The notes beneath the pieces are model-generated. The model saw only the letters and a list, made by a program, of their open reading frames with translations. It was not told the origin of the DNA and did no database searches. A DNA stretch of 64,000 bases from Spinactinospora alkalitolerans. Its GTDB lineage: Bacteria > Actinomycetota > Actinomycetes > Streptosporangiales > Streptosporangiaceae. The stretch's first letter is position 1, and each line of letters opens with the position of its first letter. The stretch spans positions 1,674,001 to 1,738,000 of the forward strand of contig NZ_JACCCC010000001.1 in assembly GCF_013408795.1 (NCBI RefSeq), in the 5' to 3' direction. Shown piece by piece: positions 7,907 through 16,419 of the stretch. Made by a program: the position numbers and the translations under genes.

Positions 7907-9163
7907 ATGTCTCAGGCGACCCGACCCTCCGACCTCGACGGCATCGACCTGTCGGACCTGGACTTCTGGGGCAGGCCGCTCAGCGAACGCCACGAGGCGT
8001 TCGCGCGGCTGCGCCTGCACCCGCCGGTGTTCTTCGACGAGGTCGACATGGGGCCGGTCCCCGCGGGGCCGGGGTACTACGCGCTGGTGCGCCACGCCGA
8101 CGTGGTCGAGGCCAGCCGCACGCCGTCGGTGTTCGCCTCCGAACCCAGCGCCGTCTCCATCCCCGACATGCCGCAGGAGTTCAACGAGTTCTTCGGCTCG
8201 ATGATCAATCTCGACGACCCCCGGCACGCGCGCATGCGGCGCATCGTCAGCCGCGGCTTCACGCCGCGCATGCTCGCCAGGCTGGAGGACGGCGTCCAGC
8301 GGATCGCCGAGGAGATCGTCGACGAGCTGCTGGAGAAGGGGCCGTGCGACTTCGTCACCGAGGTCGCCGCGCGCCTGCCGCTCGTCGTCATCTGCGAGAT
8401 GATGGGCATCCCCGAGAGCCACCGCGCCATGGTGTTCGAGAACTCCAACGTCGTGCTGGCCGGCGCCGACCCCGAGTACCTCGGCAGGGACCCCGACGTC
8501 GCGGTCCACCGCCTGCTGACCGCGGGCGGCGAGCTGGCGGGGCTGCTGTCGGAGCTGGCGGGCAGGCGCCGCGAGCAGCCGACCGACGACCTGACGTCGG
8601 CGCTGGTCAACGCCAACATCGACGGCGAGTCGCTCACCGACCAGGAGATCGGCTCCTTCTTCATCCTGCTGGCGGTCGCCGGCAACGAGACCACCCGCAA
8701 CGCCATCTCCCACGGGCTCAAGCTGCTCACCCTGCACCCCGGCCAGCGCGAGCTCTGGTGGTCGGACTTCGAGGCGCACGCCGCGACCGCGGTCGAGGAG
8801 ATCGTCCGCCACGCCTCCCCGGTGACCTGGATGCGCCGCACGGTCACCAGGGATCACGAGATGAACGGCCGGCTCTACCGGGCGGGGGACAAGGTGGTCC
8901 TGTACTACGCCTCGGCCAACCGCGACGAGACGGTGTTCACCGACCCCGACCGCTTCGACGTCACCCGCAGCCCCAATCCCCATGTGGGCTTCGGCGGCCC
9001 CGGCCCGCACTTCTGCCTCGGCGCCCACCTCGCCCGCCGCGAGATCACCGTGATGTTCCGCGAACTGCACCGCCGTGTGCCCGGGATCCGCTCCACGGGC
9101 AGACCGCAGCGCCTGCTCTCCGACTTCGTCAACGGCATCAAGTCGCTGCCCTGCGCGTTCTAG
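7907..9163 (+). CDS. cytochrome P450 (CYP124/125/142-like)
   Basis: Soluble bacterial P450 monooxygenase of 418 aa. Landmarks in order: 'NLDDPRHARMRRIVSRGFTP' near residue 100, the I-helix oxygen-activation motif 'AGNETTR' near 256, the ExxR salt-bridge region 'EEIVRHASP' near 298, and the haem-ligand loop 'FGGPGPHFCLGAHLAR' with the cysteine near 369. The 'DDPRHxRMRRIVSRGF' phrase resembles the mycobacterial CYP124/125/142 enzymes that hydroxylate methyl-branched lipid or sterol tails, which would fit the branched-lipid genes just upstream, but this is inference. The ATG at 7907 has GAAGGG 8-9 bases upstream. No ferredoxin or reductase gene is adjacent. Confidence 0.92.
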   Translation: MSQATRPSDLDGIDLSDLDFWGRPLSERHEAFARLRLHPPVFFDEVDMGPVPAGPGYYALVRHADVVEASRTPSVFASEPSAVSIPDMPQEFNEFFGSMINLDDPRHARMRRIVSRGFTPRMLARLEDGVQRIAEEIVDELLEKGPCDFVTEVAARLPLVVICEMMGIPESHRAMVFENSNVVLAGADPEYLGRDPDVAVHRLLTAGGELAGLLSELAGRRREQPTDDLTSALVNANIDGESLTDQEIGSFFILLAVAGNETTRNAISHGLKLLTLHPGQRELWWSDFEAHAATAVEEIVRHASPVTWMRRTVTRDHEMNGRLYRAGDKVVLYYASANRDETVFTDPDRFDVTRSPNPHVGFGGPGPHFCLGAHLARREITVMFRELHRRVPGIRSTGRPQRLLSDFVNGIKSLPCAF

Positions 9164-9177
9164 CCGGAGACCATGAG

Positions 9178-9197
9178 GCCGCTCCCAGCGGAGCGGC
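9178..9197 (+). terminator. hairpin after the P450 gene
   Basis: GCCGCTCC and GGAGCGGC form an 8-bp stem with a 4-base loop, 14 bases after the stop codon. Confidence 0.45.
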
Positions 9198-9277
9198 GGA
9201 TTTCCCGTCACCTTTCGTGTCGCTATTATCGCTTAACGTGCATGTCTTGGGATACGGTTCCATCTCGTGTGGTTTAC

Positions 9278-9306
9278 TTCACAGCCGCCCCGTTTTTGCG
9301 TAGGTT
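9278..9306 (+). promoter_or_regulatory. sigma70-type promoter of the sugar ABC operon
   Basis: TTCACA (9278-9283), a 17-base spacer and TAGGTT (9301-9306) closely match the actinobacterial housekeeping consensus. It lies in a locally A/T-rich stretch (9210-9320) and predicts a 5' leader of about 70 bases. I looked for a DasR-type palindrome nearby and did not find one. Confidence 0.5.
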
Positions 9307-9383
9307 TCTTACATGTCGCCGGGGCCGGTGAGACGAGCGCACGGGTGCCGCGGCGTCCCGCAGCAACGAGGACGGGAGATCCG

Positions 9384-10661
9384 ATGGGCCGAACACACGT
9401 CCTGTCCGCCGCCGCTCTGGGAGCGGCCCTCACGCTGGCACTGAGCGCCTGCGGGAGTGCCGGATCCGCCGACGGCGGGGGCCAGACCCTGGACGTCTGG
9501 ATCATGGAGGGAACCAACCCCGACGCCTCCGCCTACTTCGACGAGGTGGCCGAGGAGTTCGAGGCGCAGACCGGAGCGCAGGTCAACGTCGAGTTCATCC
9601 CCTGGGGCGACGCCCACGACAAGTTCGTCACCGCCATCGCCGGCGGCACGATGCCCGACGTCGCGGAGGTCGGCACCACCTGGACCCCGGAGTTCGCCGA
9701 GGCCGGCGCGCTGGCCGACCTCACCGATCGGGTGGGCGACACCGGGACCTACGTGCCCGGCCTGGTCGAGGCCGGCACCGTCGACGGCCGGCTGTACGGA
9801 GTGCCCTGGCACGCCGCGCTGCGCTCGGTCCTCTACCGCACCGACGTCTTCGACGAACTCGGCATCGAGGAGCCGCGGAACTGGGAGGAACTGCGCGAGG
9901 CCGCCGTCACCGTCTCCGAGGAGAAGGGCGACATGACCGCCTTCCCGGTCCCCGGCGGAGCGGAGTACTCGCTGCTGCCGTTCGTCTGGGGCGCCGGCGG
10001 CGACATCGCGGTCCAGGACGGCGGCGGCACCTGGTCGGCCGAGATCGACAGCCCGGAGTCCAGGGAGGGCATCGCCTTCTTCACCGACCTCGCCCTGGAG
10101 CACGGCACCTCCTCCACCGGCGCGGCCACCTGGCTGGAGACCGACGTCCAGGACGCCTTCATCGACGGCGACGTGGCGATGGCGATCTCGGGCAGCTGGA
10201 CCCCCAAGGCGATCCTGGAGGGCAACCCCGACCTGGAGGGCGACATCGCCGCCTTCCCCATCCCCGGCCCCGACGGCGGCTACAGCCCGAGCTTCGTGGG
10301 CGGCTCCCACCTGTCGGTGTTCAACGGCTCCGAGGACGAGGAGCTGGCCTGGGAGTACGTCCAACTGCTCACCAGCGACGACTACGCCGCGCGCTGGACC
10401 GAGGAGACCACCTACTTCCCCGGCAAGCAGGAGCAGCTCGCCGCGTTCACCGAATCCGACGACCCCCTCGTCCAGCCGTTCGCCGTCCAGATGAGCGAGG
10501 CCGGCCGCGGCGTTCCGGCCGACCCGGCCTACGGCAAGGTGCAGGGCCAGAAGGTGCTGCAGACGATGGTGCAGTCCATCCTCTCCGGCGACGCCTCGGT
10601 CGAGGAGGCCTCCGCCACCGCGGCCGAGGCCATCGAGAAGACGCTCAACGAGGGCTCCTGA
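9384..10661 (+). CDS. ABC transporter extracellular sugar-binding lipoprotein
   Basis: Solute-binding protein of the family 1 (MalE/DasA/NgcE-like) type, 425 aa. A lipoprotein signal peptide ends in the lipobox 'LALSAC' with the acylated cysteine at residue 23. The mature part begins with the typical beta strand 'LDVWIMEGTNPDA' and carries 'EFIPWGDAHDKFVTAIAGG' and 'MAISGSWTPKAILEGN', as in oligosaccharide binders. The ATG at 9384 follows GGGAGAT; upstream codons in the frame lie in the promoter. First gene of a four-gene operon. The GH3 hexosaminidase at its end suggests chitobiose or another amino-sugar oligosaccharide as substrate. Confidence 0.9.
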   Translation: MGRTHVLSAAALGAALTLALSACGSAGSADGGGQTLDVWIMEGTNPDASAYFDEVAEEFEAQTGAQVNVEFIPWGDAHDKFVTAIAGGTMPDVAEVGTTWTPEFAEAGALADLTDRVGDTGTYVPGLVEAGTVDGRLYGVPWHAALRSVLYRTDVFDELGIEEPRNWEELREAAVTVSEEKGDMTAFPVPGGAEYSLLPFVWGAGGDIAVQDGGGTWSAEIDSPESREGIAFFTDLALEHGTSSTGAATWLETDVQDAFIDGDVAMAISGSWTPKAILEGNPDLEGDIAAFPIPGPDGGYSPSFVGGSHLSVFNGSEDEELAWEYVQLLTSDDYAARWTEETTYFPGKQEQLAAFTESDDPLVQPFAVQMSEAGRGVPADPAYGKVQGQKVLQTMVQSILSGDASVEEASATAAEAIEKTLNEGS

Positions 10662-10663
10662 GC

Positions 10664-11638
10664 GTGGGCGCACCCGTCCTGACCCGTCGACGGCCGGCCG
10701 CTCCCGCGGCCGGCCGGCCCCCGGCCTCCCGGAGCACGGCCCGGCTGCGCAGGCGGCTGCGCCCGTGGCTGCTGCTGGCCCCGGCCCTGCTGGTGATCGG
10801 GATCCTGCTGCTGTTCCCGCTCGGCCGCGTGGTCTGGCTGTCCTTCCAGGACTACGGGTTGCGCAACGTGGTCTCCGGCGAGTCGAACTACAACGGCGTC
10901 GACAACTACGTCCGGCTGCTCGGCGACCCCTACCTGTGGACGGTGGTGCTGCCCAACACCGTCGGCTTCGCCGTGGTCGCGGTGGGCGGGACCGTCGCCT
11001 TCGGCACGCTGGTGGCGCTGCTGCTGCGGTCGCTGCGGCCGCTGTGGCGCACCGTCGTCATCGGCTGCATCATGCTCGCCTGGGCGATGCCGGCGGTCAC
11101 CGGCACCTACGTGTGGATCTGGATCTTCGACGTCGACCGCGGGCTGGTCGCCGAGCTGCTGCGCGCGCTCGGCCTGCTCGGCCCCGAAGGCTTCAACTGG
11201 TTCACCGAGCGGCTGATGTTCTACGGCATCGTCACGCTCAACATCGTGCACCACGGCTTCCCGTTCGTGGCCGTCACCGTGCTGGCCGGACTGCTCACCA
11301 TCCCGCGCGAACTGCACGAGGCCGCGCTGCTGGACGGCGCCAACGCCTGGCAGCGGTTCTGGCGGGTCACCGTCCCCACGATCCGGCCGGTCTTCGCCGT
11401 GGTCACCATCCTGTCCACGATCTGGGACTTCAAGGTGTTCGCCCAGGTCTATCTGATGCCGGGGGGATCCGGATCCAACCCCGACGTGCTGAACTTCGGC
11501 GTCTGGTCCTACGTGCGCTCCTTCGGCCAGCAGAACTACGGGCTGGGGTCGACCATCGCGGTCCTGCTCACCCTGATGCTGCTCGCCGTCACCGTCGTCT
11601 ACCTGCGCGCCCTGTTCCGGGACGAGGAGCTGCGATGA
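10664..11638 (+). CDS. ABC sugar transporter permease 1
   Basis: Inner-membrane permease of the MalF type, 324 aa, with six predicted helices starting at 'WLLLAPALLVIGILLLFPLG'. The cytoplasmic EAA loop that contacts the ATPase is 'ELHEAALLDGANAWQRFWRVTVP' in part, near residues 220-245. The GTG start is only 2 bases after the previous stop, so translation is coupled. No ATPase gene is in the cluster; actinobacterial sugar importers commonly share one MsiK-type ATPase encoded elsewhere. Confidence 0.92.
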   Translation: MGAPVLTRRRPAAPAAGRPPASRSTARLRRRLRPWLLLAPALLVIGILLLFPLGRVVWLSFQDYGLRNVVSGESNYNGVDNYVRLLGDPYLWTVVLPNTVGFAVVAVGGTVAFGTLVALLLRSLRPLWRTVVIGCIMLAWAMPAVTGTYVWIWIFDVDRGLVAELLRALGLLGPEGFNWFTERLMFYGIVTLNIVHHGFPFVAVTVLAGLLTIPRELHEAALLDGANAWQRFWRVTVPTIRPVFAVVTILSTIWDFKVFAQVYLMPGGSGSNPDVLNFGVWSYVRSFGQQNYGLGSTIAVLLTLMLLAVTVVYLRALFRDEELR

Positions 11639-12486
11639 CCACGACGACCGGGAGGCGGCGCTCGCCCCGGCGCACCGCCCGCACCCTGGGCAAGGGGCTC
11701 GCCGTGGCCGGGGTGCTCGGCTTCACGCTCTTCCCCGCCTATTTCATGCTGACCAGCGCGTTCGCCGAGCGGGCCACCTCGGGCATCGACGTGCTGCTCC
11801 CGAGCGAACTGACGCTGCGGCACTTCGACCACGTCCTGACCGAGGCCGGCTTCCTCACCTACCTGCGCAACTCCCTGATCGTCGCGTTGATCACGGTCGC
11901 GGGGAGCAGCCTGCTGGCGCTGCTCGCCGCCGTCGCGGTGGCCCGCTTCCGGTTCCGGCTGCGCACCACGGTCCTGGTCATGGTGCTGATCATCCAGATG
12001 GTCCCGCTGGAGGCGCTGGTCATCTCGCTGTTCCTGCTCGTGCGCGACCTGCAGATGCTCAACTCCCTGGTGGGGCTGGGCATCGTCTACGTCGCGCTGT
12101 CGCTGCCGTTCGCGATCTGGATGCTGCGCGGCTTCGTCACGGCCGTCCCGGTGGAGGTCGAGGAGGCCGCCTACATCGACGGGGCCTCCTGGGGGCGCAT
12201 GTTCTGGTCGGTGCTGTTCCCGCTGGTCGCGCCGGGGCTCGTGGCGACCAGCATCTTCTCCTTCATCACGGCCTGGAACGAGTTCATCCTCGCCCTGACC
12301 TTCATGAACCAGGGCGACAAGTACACCGTGGCGGTGGGGCTGCGCCAGTTCTTCGGCCTGTACACCACCGACTGGGGCTCGGTGATGGCGGCCTCCACGG
12401 TCATCACGCTGCCCGTCATGGTGTTCTTCCTGCTCGTCCAGCGCGGGCTGGTGTCGGGGCTGGTCGCGGGTGCGGTGAAGGGATGA
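11635..12486 (+). CDS. ABC sugar transporter permease 2
   Basis: MalG-type permease of 283 aa. The ATG overlaps the preceding stop (ATGA), which indicates coupled translation. The first helix is 'GVLGFTLFPAYFMLTSAF'. The EAA loop 'EVEEAAYIDGASWGRMFWSV' is near residues 180-200, followed by 'NEFILALTF', a conserved family phrase. Partner of the permease at 10664 in one heterodimeric importer. Confidence 0.92.
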   Translation: MTTTTGRRRSPRRTARTLGKGLAVAGVLGFTLFPAYFMLTSAFAERATSGIDVLLPSELTLRHFDHVLTEAGFLTYLRNSLIVALITVAGSSLLALLAAVAVARFRFRLRTTVLVMVLIIQMVPLEALVISLFLLVRDLQMLNSLVGLGIVYVALSLPFAIWMLRGFVTAVPVEVEEAAYIDGASWGRMFWSVLFPLVAPGLVATSIFSFITAWNEFILALTFMNQGDKYTVAVGLRQFFGLYTTDWGSVMAASTVITLPVMVFFLLVQRGLVSGLVAGAVKG

Positions 12487-13532
12487 CTCCGGCCGGCCCC
12501 GCGCGCGACCCCGCTGTGCTGCGCATGGTGCACGCGGTGCTCATGCCCGGCTTCACCGGGACGTCGGTGCCCGGCTGGCTGGCGCGCGCGATCGAGGAGG
12601 ACCTCGGCGCGGTGCTGTACTTCGCGCCGAACCTCACCGGCGACGCCGCGGAGCTGTCCGGGGCCCTGCACGGAACGCGACCGGGACTGCTGGTGGCCAG
12701 CGACGAGGAGGGCGGCTCCGTCACCCGCCTGCACGCGCAGAGGGGATCGCCCCACCCCGGCCACGGGGAGCTCGGCGCCGCAGGCGATCCGCGGCGTACC
12801 CGCACGGTCGCGGCGGAACTGGGGCGCGAGCTGCGCGCGGCGGGCATCGACATCGGCATCGCCCCGGTGGTCGACGTCAACGTCGACCCGGCCAACCCCG
12901 TGATCGGCGAGCGCTCCTTCGGCTCCGACGCCGGCGAGGTGGCCCGGCACGGCGCGGCCTTCGTCGAGGGCCTGCAGTCGGCCGGCGTGGCCGCCACGGC
13001 CAAGCACTTCCCCGGCCACGGCGACACCACCACCGACTCCCACCTCGCCCTGCCGGTCATCGACATCGACCAGGCGGTGCTGCGCGACAGGGAACTCGTG
13101 CCGTTCGCCGCCGCGATCGGTGCGGGCGTGCGCACGGTGATGGCCGGCCACATCAGGATCCCGGCCCTGGACAGCGCGCCCGCGAGCGTGTCGCCGCGGG
13201 CCTACGCCCTGCTGCGCACCGAGCTCGGCTTCACCGGGGCGGCCCTGACCGACGCCCTGGACATGCGCGCGATGGCCGAGTACTTCGGCAGCCGCACCGC
13301 GCTGGAGGGGCTGGCGCTGGGCGCGGTGGCCGCGCTGCACGCCGGCGCGGACCTGCTGTGCCTGGGCAACCCGTACCAGGGGGACGAGAGCGACGAGACG
13401 ATCTTCCTGACCGTGCGGGACCGGATCCTCGCGGCGCTGGCCGACGGTTCGGTCCCGCTCGCGCGCCTGGCCGAGGCGGCCGGTCGGGTCGCGGAACTGG
13501 CCGCATGGTGCCGGCACCGGGGCGGCCGGTGA
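12483..13532 (+). CDS. GH3 beta-N-acetylhexosaminidase (NagZ/DasD-like)
   Basis: Glycoside hydrolase family 3 enzyme of 349 aa that removes terminal beta-N-acetylhexosamine. The NagZ-type motif 'KHFPGHGDT' near residue 172 and the following 'DSH' supply the Asp/His acid-base pair. 'LTDALDMRAM' near residue 254 holds the predicted nucleophile Asp. No signal peptide is present, so it acts in the cytoplasm. The start overlaps the permease stop (ATGA), which places it firmly in the transporter operon. Imported amino-sugar dimers would be split here, as proposed for dasD behind dasABC in Streptomyces. Recycling of cell-wall muropeptides is an alternative role. Confidence 0.88.
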   Translation: MTPAGPARDPAVLRMVHAVLMPGFTGTSVPGWLARAIEEDLGAVLYFAPNLTGDAAELSGALHGTRPGLLVASDEEGGSVTRLHAQRGSPHPGHGELGAAGDPRRTRTVAAELGRELRAAGIDIGIAPVVDVNVDPANPVIGERSFGSDAGEVARHGAAFVEGLQSAGVAATAKHFPGHGDTTTDSHLALPVIDIDQAVLRDRELVPFAAAIGAGVRTVMAGHIRIPALDSAPASVSPRAYALLRTELGFTGAALTDALDMRAMAEYFGSRTALEGLALGAVAALHAGADLLCLGNPYQGDESDETIFLTVRDRILAALADGSVPLARLAEAAGRVAELAAWCRHRGGR

Positions 13533-13538
13533 CGGCCC

Positions 13539-13568
13539 GGCGCGGGACGCGCGGCCGCGGCCCGCGCC
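13539..13568 (+). terminator. hairpin at the end of the sugar operon
   Basis: GGCGCGGG (13539-13546) pairs with CCCGCGCC (13561-13568); the loop is itself self-complementary (GCGGCCGC). It begins 7 bases after the GH3 stop codon. Confidence 0.45.
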
Positions 13569-13576
13569 GCGTCGCC

Positions 13577-13606
13577 TTGACCCGGCGCCCGATGTTCGTG
13601 GATCGT
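13577..13606 (+). promoter_or_regulatory. candidate promoter of the zinc-ribbon pair
   Basis: TTGACC (13577-13582), an 18-base spacer and GATCGT (13601-13606). The spacing is good but the -10 is imperfect. It lies 100 bases before the GTG at 13707. Confidence 0.35.
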
Positions 13607-13706
13607 GTTGGCAACAGTGAGTCCCACCAGGTCACCACCGGCGGGGAGGGCGGTGTCGGGGGGACGTCGCCGCGCCCCGGACAACCACACAGCAGGGGGA
13701 GAGCGC

Positions 13707-13934
13707 GTGCACGTTGAGGTGGACGGTCATCCGATCGAACCGGACTATCCCTGGCCCAAGAGCCCGACCAACGTCCTGATCCGGTGCAACGCCTGCATGG
13801 ACCTGCGCTACTTCGCCGACAGGCATGCCGAGCACCTGGACGACTACAGCCCCGGCCCGCACTGCAAGACCTGCGGAAAGCGCATTGAGTTTCGATGCAC
13901 GGTATGTGACTCTCAGTGGAGACCGCTGTCCTGA
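13707..13934 (+). CDS. small zinc-ribbon protein, 75 aa
   Basis: Short protein with three CxxC-type pairs: 'RCNACMD' near residue 31 and 'CKTCGKRIEFRCTVC' near residues 53-67. The first two pairs probably coordinate one zinc ion and the last may form a second site. No other domain is visible. The GTG at 13707 follows GGGGGAGAG. It probably forms a two-gene operon with the next small cysteine-rich gene 10 bases downstream. The function is unknown; nucleic-acid or protein binding is usual for such ribbons. Confidence 0.65.
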   Translation: MHVEVDGHPIEPDYPWPKSPTNVLIRCNACMDLRYFADRHAEHLDDYSPGPHCKTCGKRIEFRCTVCDSQWRPLS

Positions 13935-13944
13935 GGGGGCATCG

Positions 13945-14094
13945 ATGTCCACCTGCAGAACCTGCAACGGCACTGGCGAGATCGACATCATCACCACCGA
14001 CGACGACGGCGAGCGCGTGACCCGGCACCAGCCCTGTCACGCCTGCGCGGGATCGGGCGAACGGCACGACTGGCCGCCGCCCGGGAGCCGATAG
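13945..14094 (+). CDS. mini DnaJ-type zinc finger protein, 49 aa
   Basis: Tiny protein made almost only of two CxxCxGxG motifs: 'CRTCNGTG' near the start and 'CHACAGSG' near residue 31. In DnaJ this repeat binds zinc and unfolded protein, but the J domain is absent here. The ATG at 13945 has GAGGGGG 6-8 bases upstream. It lies 10 bases after the preceding zinc-ribbon gene and is likely co-transcribed. It is convergent with the acyl-CoA ligase gene. Confidence 0.6.
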   Translation: MSTCRTCNGTGEIDIITTDDDGERVTRHQPCHACAGSGERHDWPPPGSR

Positions 14095-14175
14095 CGGCGC
14101 CGCGCCCGGCCCCTGCCCCCGGCCGGCCCGCCCCGCGGCGCGACACGAGTGGGCCGGGCCCGCTGCGTCCGGGTC

Positions 14176-15723
14176 TCAGCGCAGTTCGCGCTTGAGGATC
14201 TTGCCGGTGGCGGTCATCGGCAGTTCGTCGCGGAACTCCACGATGCGGGGGTACTTGTAGCCGGCCAGCCGCTCCTTGGACCAGTCGATGAGCTCCTGTT
14301 CGGTGACCGCGGCGCCCTCCTGGCGGATCACGTAGGCCTTGATCTCCTCGCCGTGGGTCTCGTGCTCGACGCCCACGACCGCGGCCAGCCCCACGGCGGG
14401 GTGCTCCATCAGCACCTCCTCCAGCTCGCGCGGGTAGACGTTGTAGCCGCCGCGGATGATCATGTCCTTGGAGCGGTCGACGATGAAGTAGAAGCCGTCC
14501 TCGTCGCGGCGGGCGATGTCGCCGGTGCGGAACCAGCCGTTGCTGATCACCTGCTCGTTGACCTCGGGCCGCTCGTGGTAGCCCTTCATCACGCAGTGGC
14601 CGCGCACCGCGATCTCGCCGGGGCCCTCGCCCTCGACGTCGTTGAACTCCCCGTCGACCAGCTTCATCTCGACGCCCCAGATGGGCAGGCCGATCGAACC
14701 GGGCTTGGCCCTGCGCTTGGGGTTGTTGAAGGAGACGACCGGGGAGGTCTCGGACAGGCCGTAGCCCTCGAGGACGTCGACCCCGAACCTCTCCTTGACC
14801 CGCTTGGTCAGCTCGCCGGGCAGCGCGGCGCCGCCGGAGACGGCGGTGGTGAGGGTGGCGGCGATCTTGGCGAGGTCGTGCCCGCCCTTGGCGCCGAGCA
14901 GGCCCCAGTACATGGTGGGCACGCCGGCGAAGATCGTCACGCCCTCCTTCTCCATGAGGTCCAGGGCCTCGTCGCCGTCGAAACGGGCCTGCAGCACCAT
15001 CGTGCCGTGCCGGTACAGCGCGCAGTTCATCATCGTGGTCTGGCCGAAGATGTGGAACAGCGGCAGCACGGTCAGGAAGACGTCGTGGCCGCCGGGCTCC
15101 TTGTCGAACAGCGCGTCGGAGCCGACGGCGTTGAGCAGCAGGTTGTTGTGCGAGAGCTGCGCGCCCTTGGGGCGGCCCGTGGTGCCGCTGGTGTAGATGA
15201 TCACCGCGGTGTCGTCGGCCTCGGTGCGCACCGTCTCGAACTCCCCGGGCTGGCCGTCCAGCGCGGCCCAGAACGTCTCGGCGCCCTCGATGGCCGACTC
15301 GGTGGCCCCGGCCGCCGCGGGCAGGTCGATGTAGGTCTCGCACGTCTCGACCTCGCCGAAGGCCGTCCACGCGCGCTCGCCCAGCGGGAGCTCGGGCGAG
15401 CCGGTGAAGGCGAACAGCGCCTTGGCTCCGGAGTCCTTGAGGTGGTAGGCGATCTCGGGCGCCGTCAGCAGGACGTTGAGGGGAACGACGACCGCGCCGG
15501 CCTTGAGGGCGCCGAAGTAGACGAACGGGAAGTACGGCAGGTTCGGGCACGCGATCGCGACCCTGTCGCCGGGGCGGACGCCCCTGGACACCAGGAGGCC
15601 GGCCACCTGGTTGGCGATCATGTTGACCAGCGTGTAGTTCAGCCGCAGGTCGCCGAAGACCACGGCGTCCCGCTCCGGCCGGTTGCGGGCGCCGTCCTCC
15701 AGCAGCGTGGACAGGTTCAGCAT
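14176..15723 (-). CDS. long-chain fatty acid-CoA ligase (AMP-forming, FadD-like)
   Basis: ANL-superfamily enzyme of 515 aa that activates a carboxylic acid with ATP to an acyl-AMP and then an acyl-CoA. The nucleotide loop 'YTSGTTGRPKG' is near residue 175. Further motifs are 'YGLSETSP', the hinge region 'GWFRTGDIARRDEDG' and the C-terminal catalytic lysine in 'TGKILKREL'. The ATG at 15723 is preceded by AGGAGG at ideal spacing; a longer open frame upstream is rejected. It stands alone, convergent with the zinc-ribbon pair. The substrate is probably a medium- or long-chain fatty acid, but related enzymes act on aryl acids. Confidence 0.88.
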   Translation of the reverse strand: MLNLSTLLEDGARNRPERDAVVFGDLRLNYTLVNMIANQVAGLLVSRGVRPGDRVAIACPNLPYFPFVYFGALKAGAVVVPLNVLLTAPEIAYHLKDSGAKALFAFTGSPELPLGERAWTAFGEVETCETYIDLPAAAGATESAIEGAETFWAALDGQPGEFETVRTEADDTAVIIYTSGTTGRPKGAQLSHNNLLLNAVGSDALFDKEPGGHDVFLTVLPLFHIFGQTTMMNCALYRHGTMVLQARFDGDEALDLMEKEGVTIFAGVPTMYWGLLGAKGGHDLAKIAATLTTAVSGGAALPGELTKRVKERFGVDVLEGYGLSETSPVVSFNNPKRRAKPGSIGLPIWGVEMKLVDGEFNDVEGEGPGEIAVRGHCVMKGYHERPEVNEQVISNGWFRTGDIARRDEDGFYFIVDRSKDMIIRGGYNVYPRELEEVLMEHPAVGLAAVVGVEHETHGEEIKAYVIRQEGAAVTEQELIDWSKERLAGYKYPRIVEFRDELPMTATGKILKRELR

Positions 15724-15803
15724 CGCGCCTCCTGTAGGAAAGGTGCTGTCGGCCACTGTTCTACCGCACAGTAACCTGCGAGGTGGAAGCAGGGGCGCCG
15801 GCG

Positions 15804-16238
15804 TCACTCCTCCTTCGTGAGCGTGGCGGATCCGGGCATGGAACCGGAGTCGCTGAACCCGATCTCCGAGACCCGCCACGAGGCGCCGTCCACGTCGAAG
15901 GTGTCGCCGAGTTCGAGCGTGTACTCCGCGGTCTCACCCGATCCCTCCTCCACGCTGATCAGCACGGCGGGGGCTTCGCCCTCCTCGTAACCGGTGAGCA
16001 GCAGCGAGGCGCCCTCCTCGCCGCCGGCCCCGATGGTCTGGGCGACGTCCTCGGTCAACTGGACGCGGCCGTCGTCCGCGCCGAGGACCGGCGCCGGGCT
16101 GCTCTCGGCGGCGGCACCGGCGTCCGCCGCCTCCTCCTCTCCGCCACCGCAGGCCGCGGCGCCCAGCGCGACACCCAGCCCCAGCACGGCGAAGGAGAGG
16201 GAGCGGGCGAGTCGGCGGACGCGACAGAGAACAGTCAT
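15804..16238 (-). CDS. small lipoprotein of unknown function, 144 aa
   Basis: Signal peptide with basic start (MTVLCRVRRLARS) and lipobox 'LGAAAC', followed by a Gly/Glu/Ala-rich linker and a beta-rich domain ending 'SATLTKEE'. It is predicted to be anchored to the outer face of the membrane. The ATG at 16238 has GGAGA about 9 bases upstream; an in-frame ATG at 16346 is rejected because it lacks a ribosome binding site and would bury the signal peptide. Upstream of the acyl-CoA ligase with an 80-base gap, so co-transcription is possible. I do not recognise the domain. Confidence 0.7.
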   Translation of the reverse strand: MTVLCRVRRLARSLSFAVLGLGVALGAAACGGGEEEAADAGAAAESSPAPVLGADDGRVQLTEDVAQTIGAGGEEGASLLLTGYEEGEAPAVLISVEEGSGETAEYTLELGDTFDVDGASWRVSEIGFSDSGSMPGSATLTKEE

Positions 16239-16419
16239 CTTGAACAGATCTCCACATGCTCGGACGTGGCGGGAAACCACGGCAATGATCACGGTCCGTG
16301 CATTCTCCCACCACCCGCCGCCGTTCCCGGCCGAAACGCCGCGCACTCCACAGGGAGGGCCGGCCGCCGGGCCCGGGGCGCGAGTGGAAAACCGTCGAGG
16401 AGCTCTCCGGGGCCACGCT

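Noticed and set aside
9230-9260. TGGGATACGGTTCCA as a LacI-type operator before the sugar operon
   Set aside because: Only 8 of 15 positions are symmetric, and no LacI gene is adjacent, so chance is as likely.
12483-13532. Second GH3 domain or thermostable beta-glucosidase reading of the hexosaminidase
   Set aside because: The length and the KHFPGHGDT motif fit the short NagZ form, not the two-domain glucosidases.
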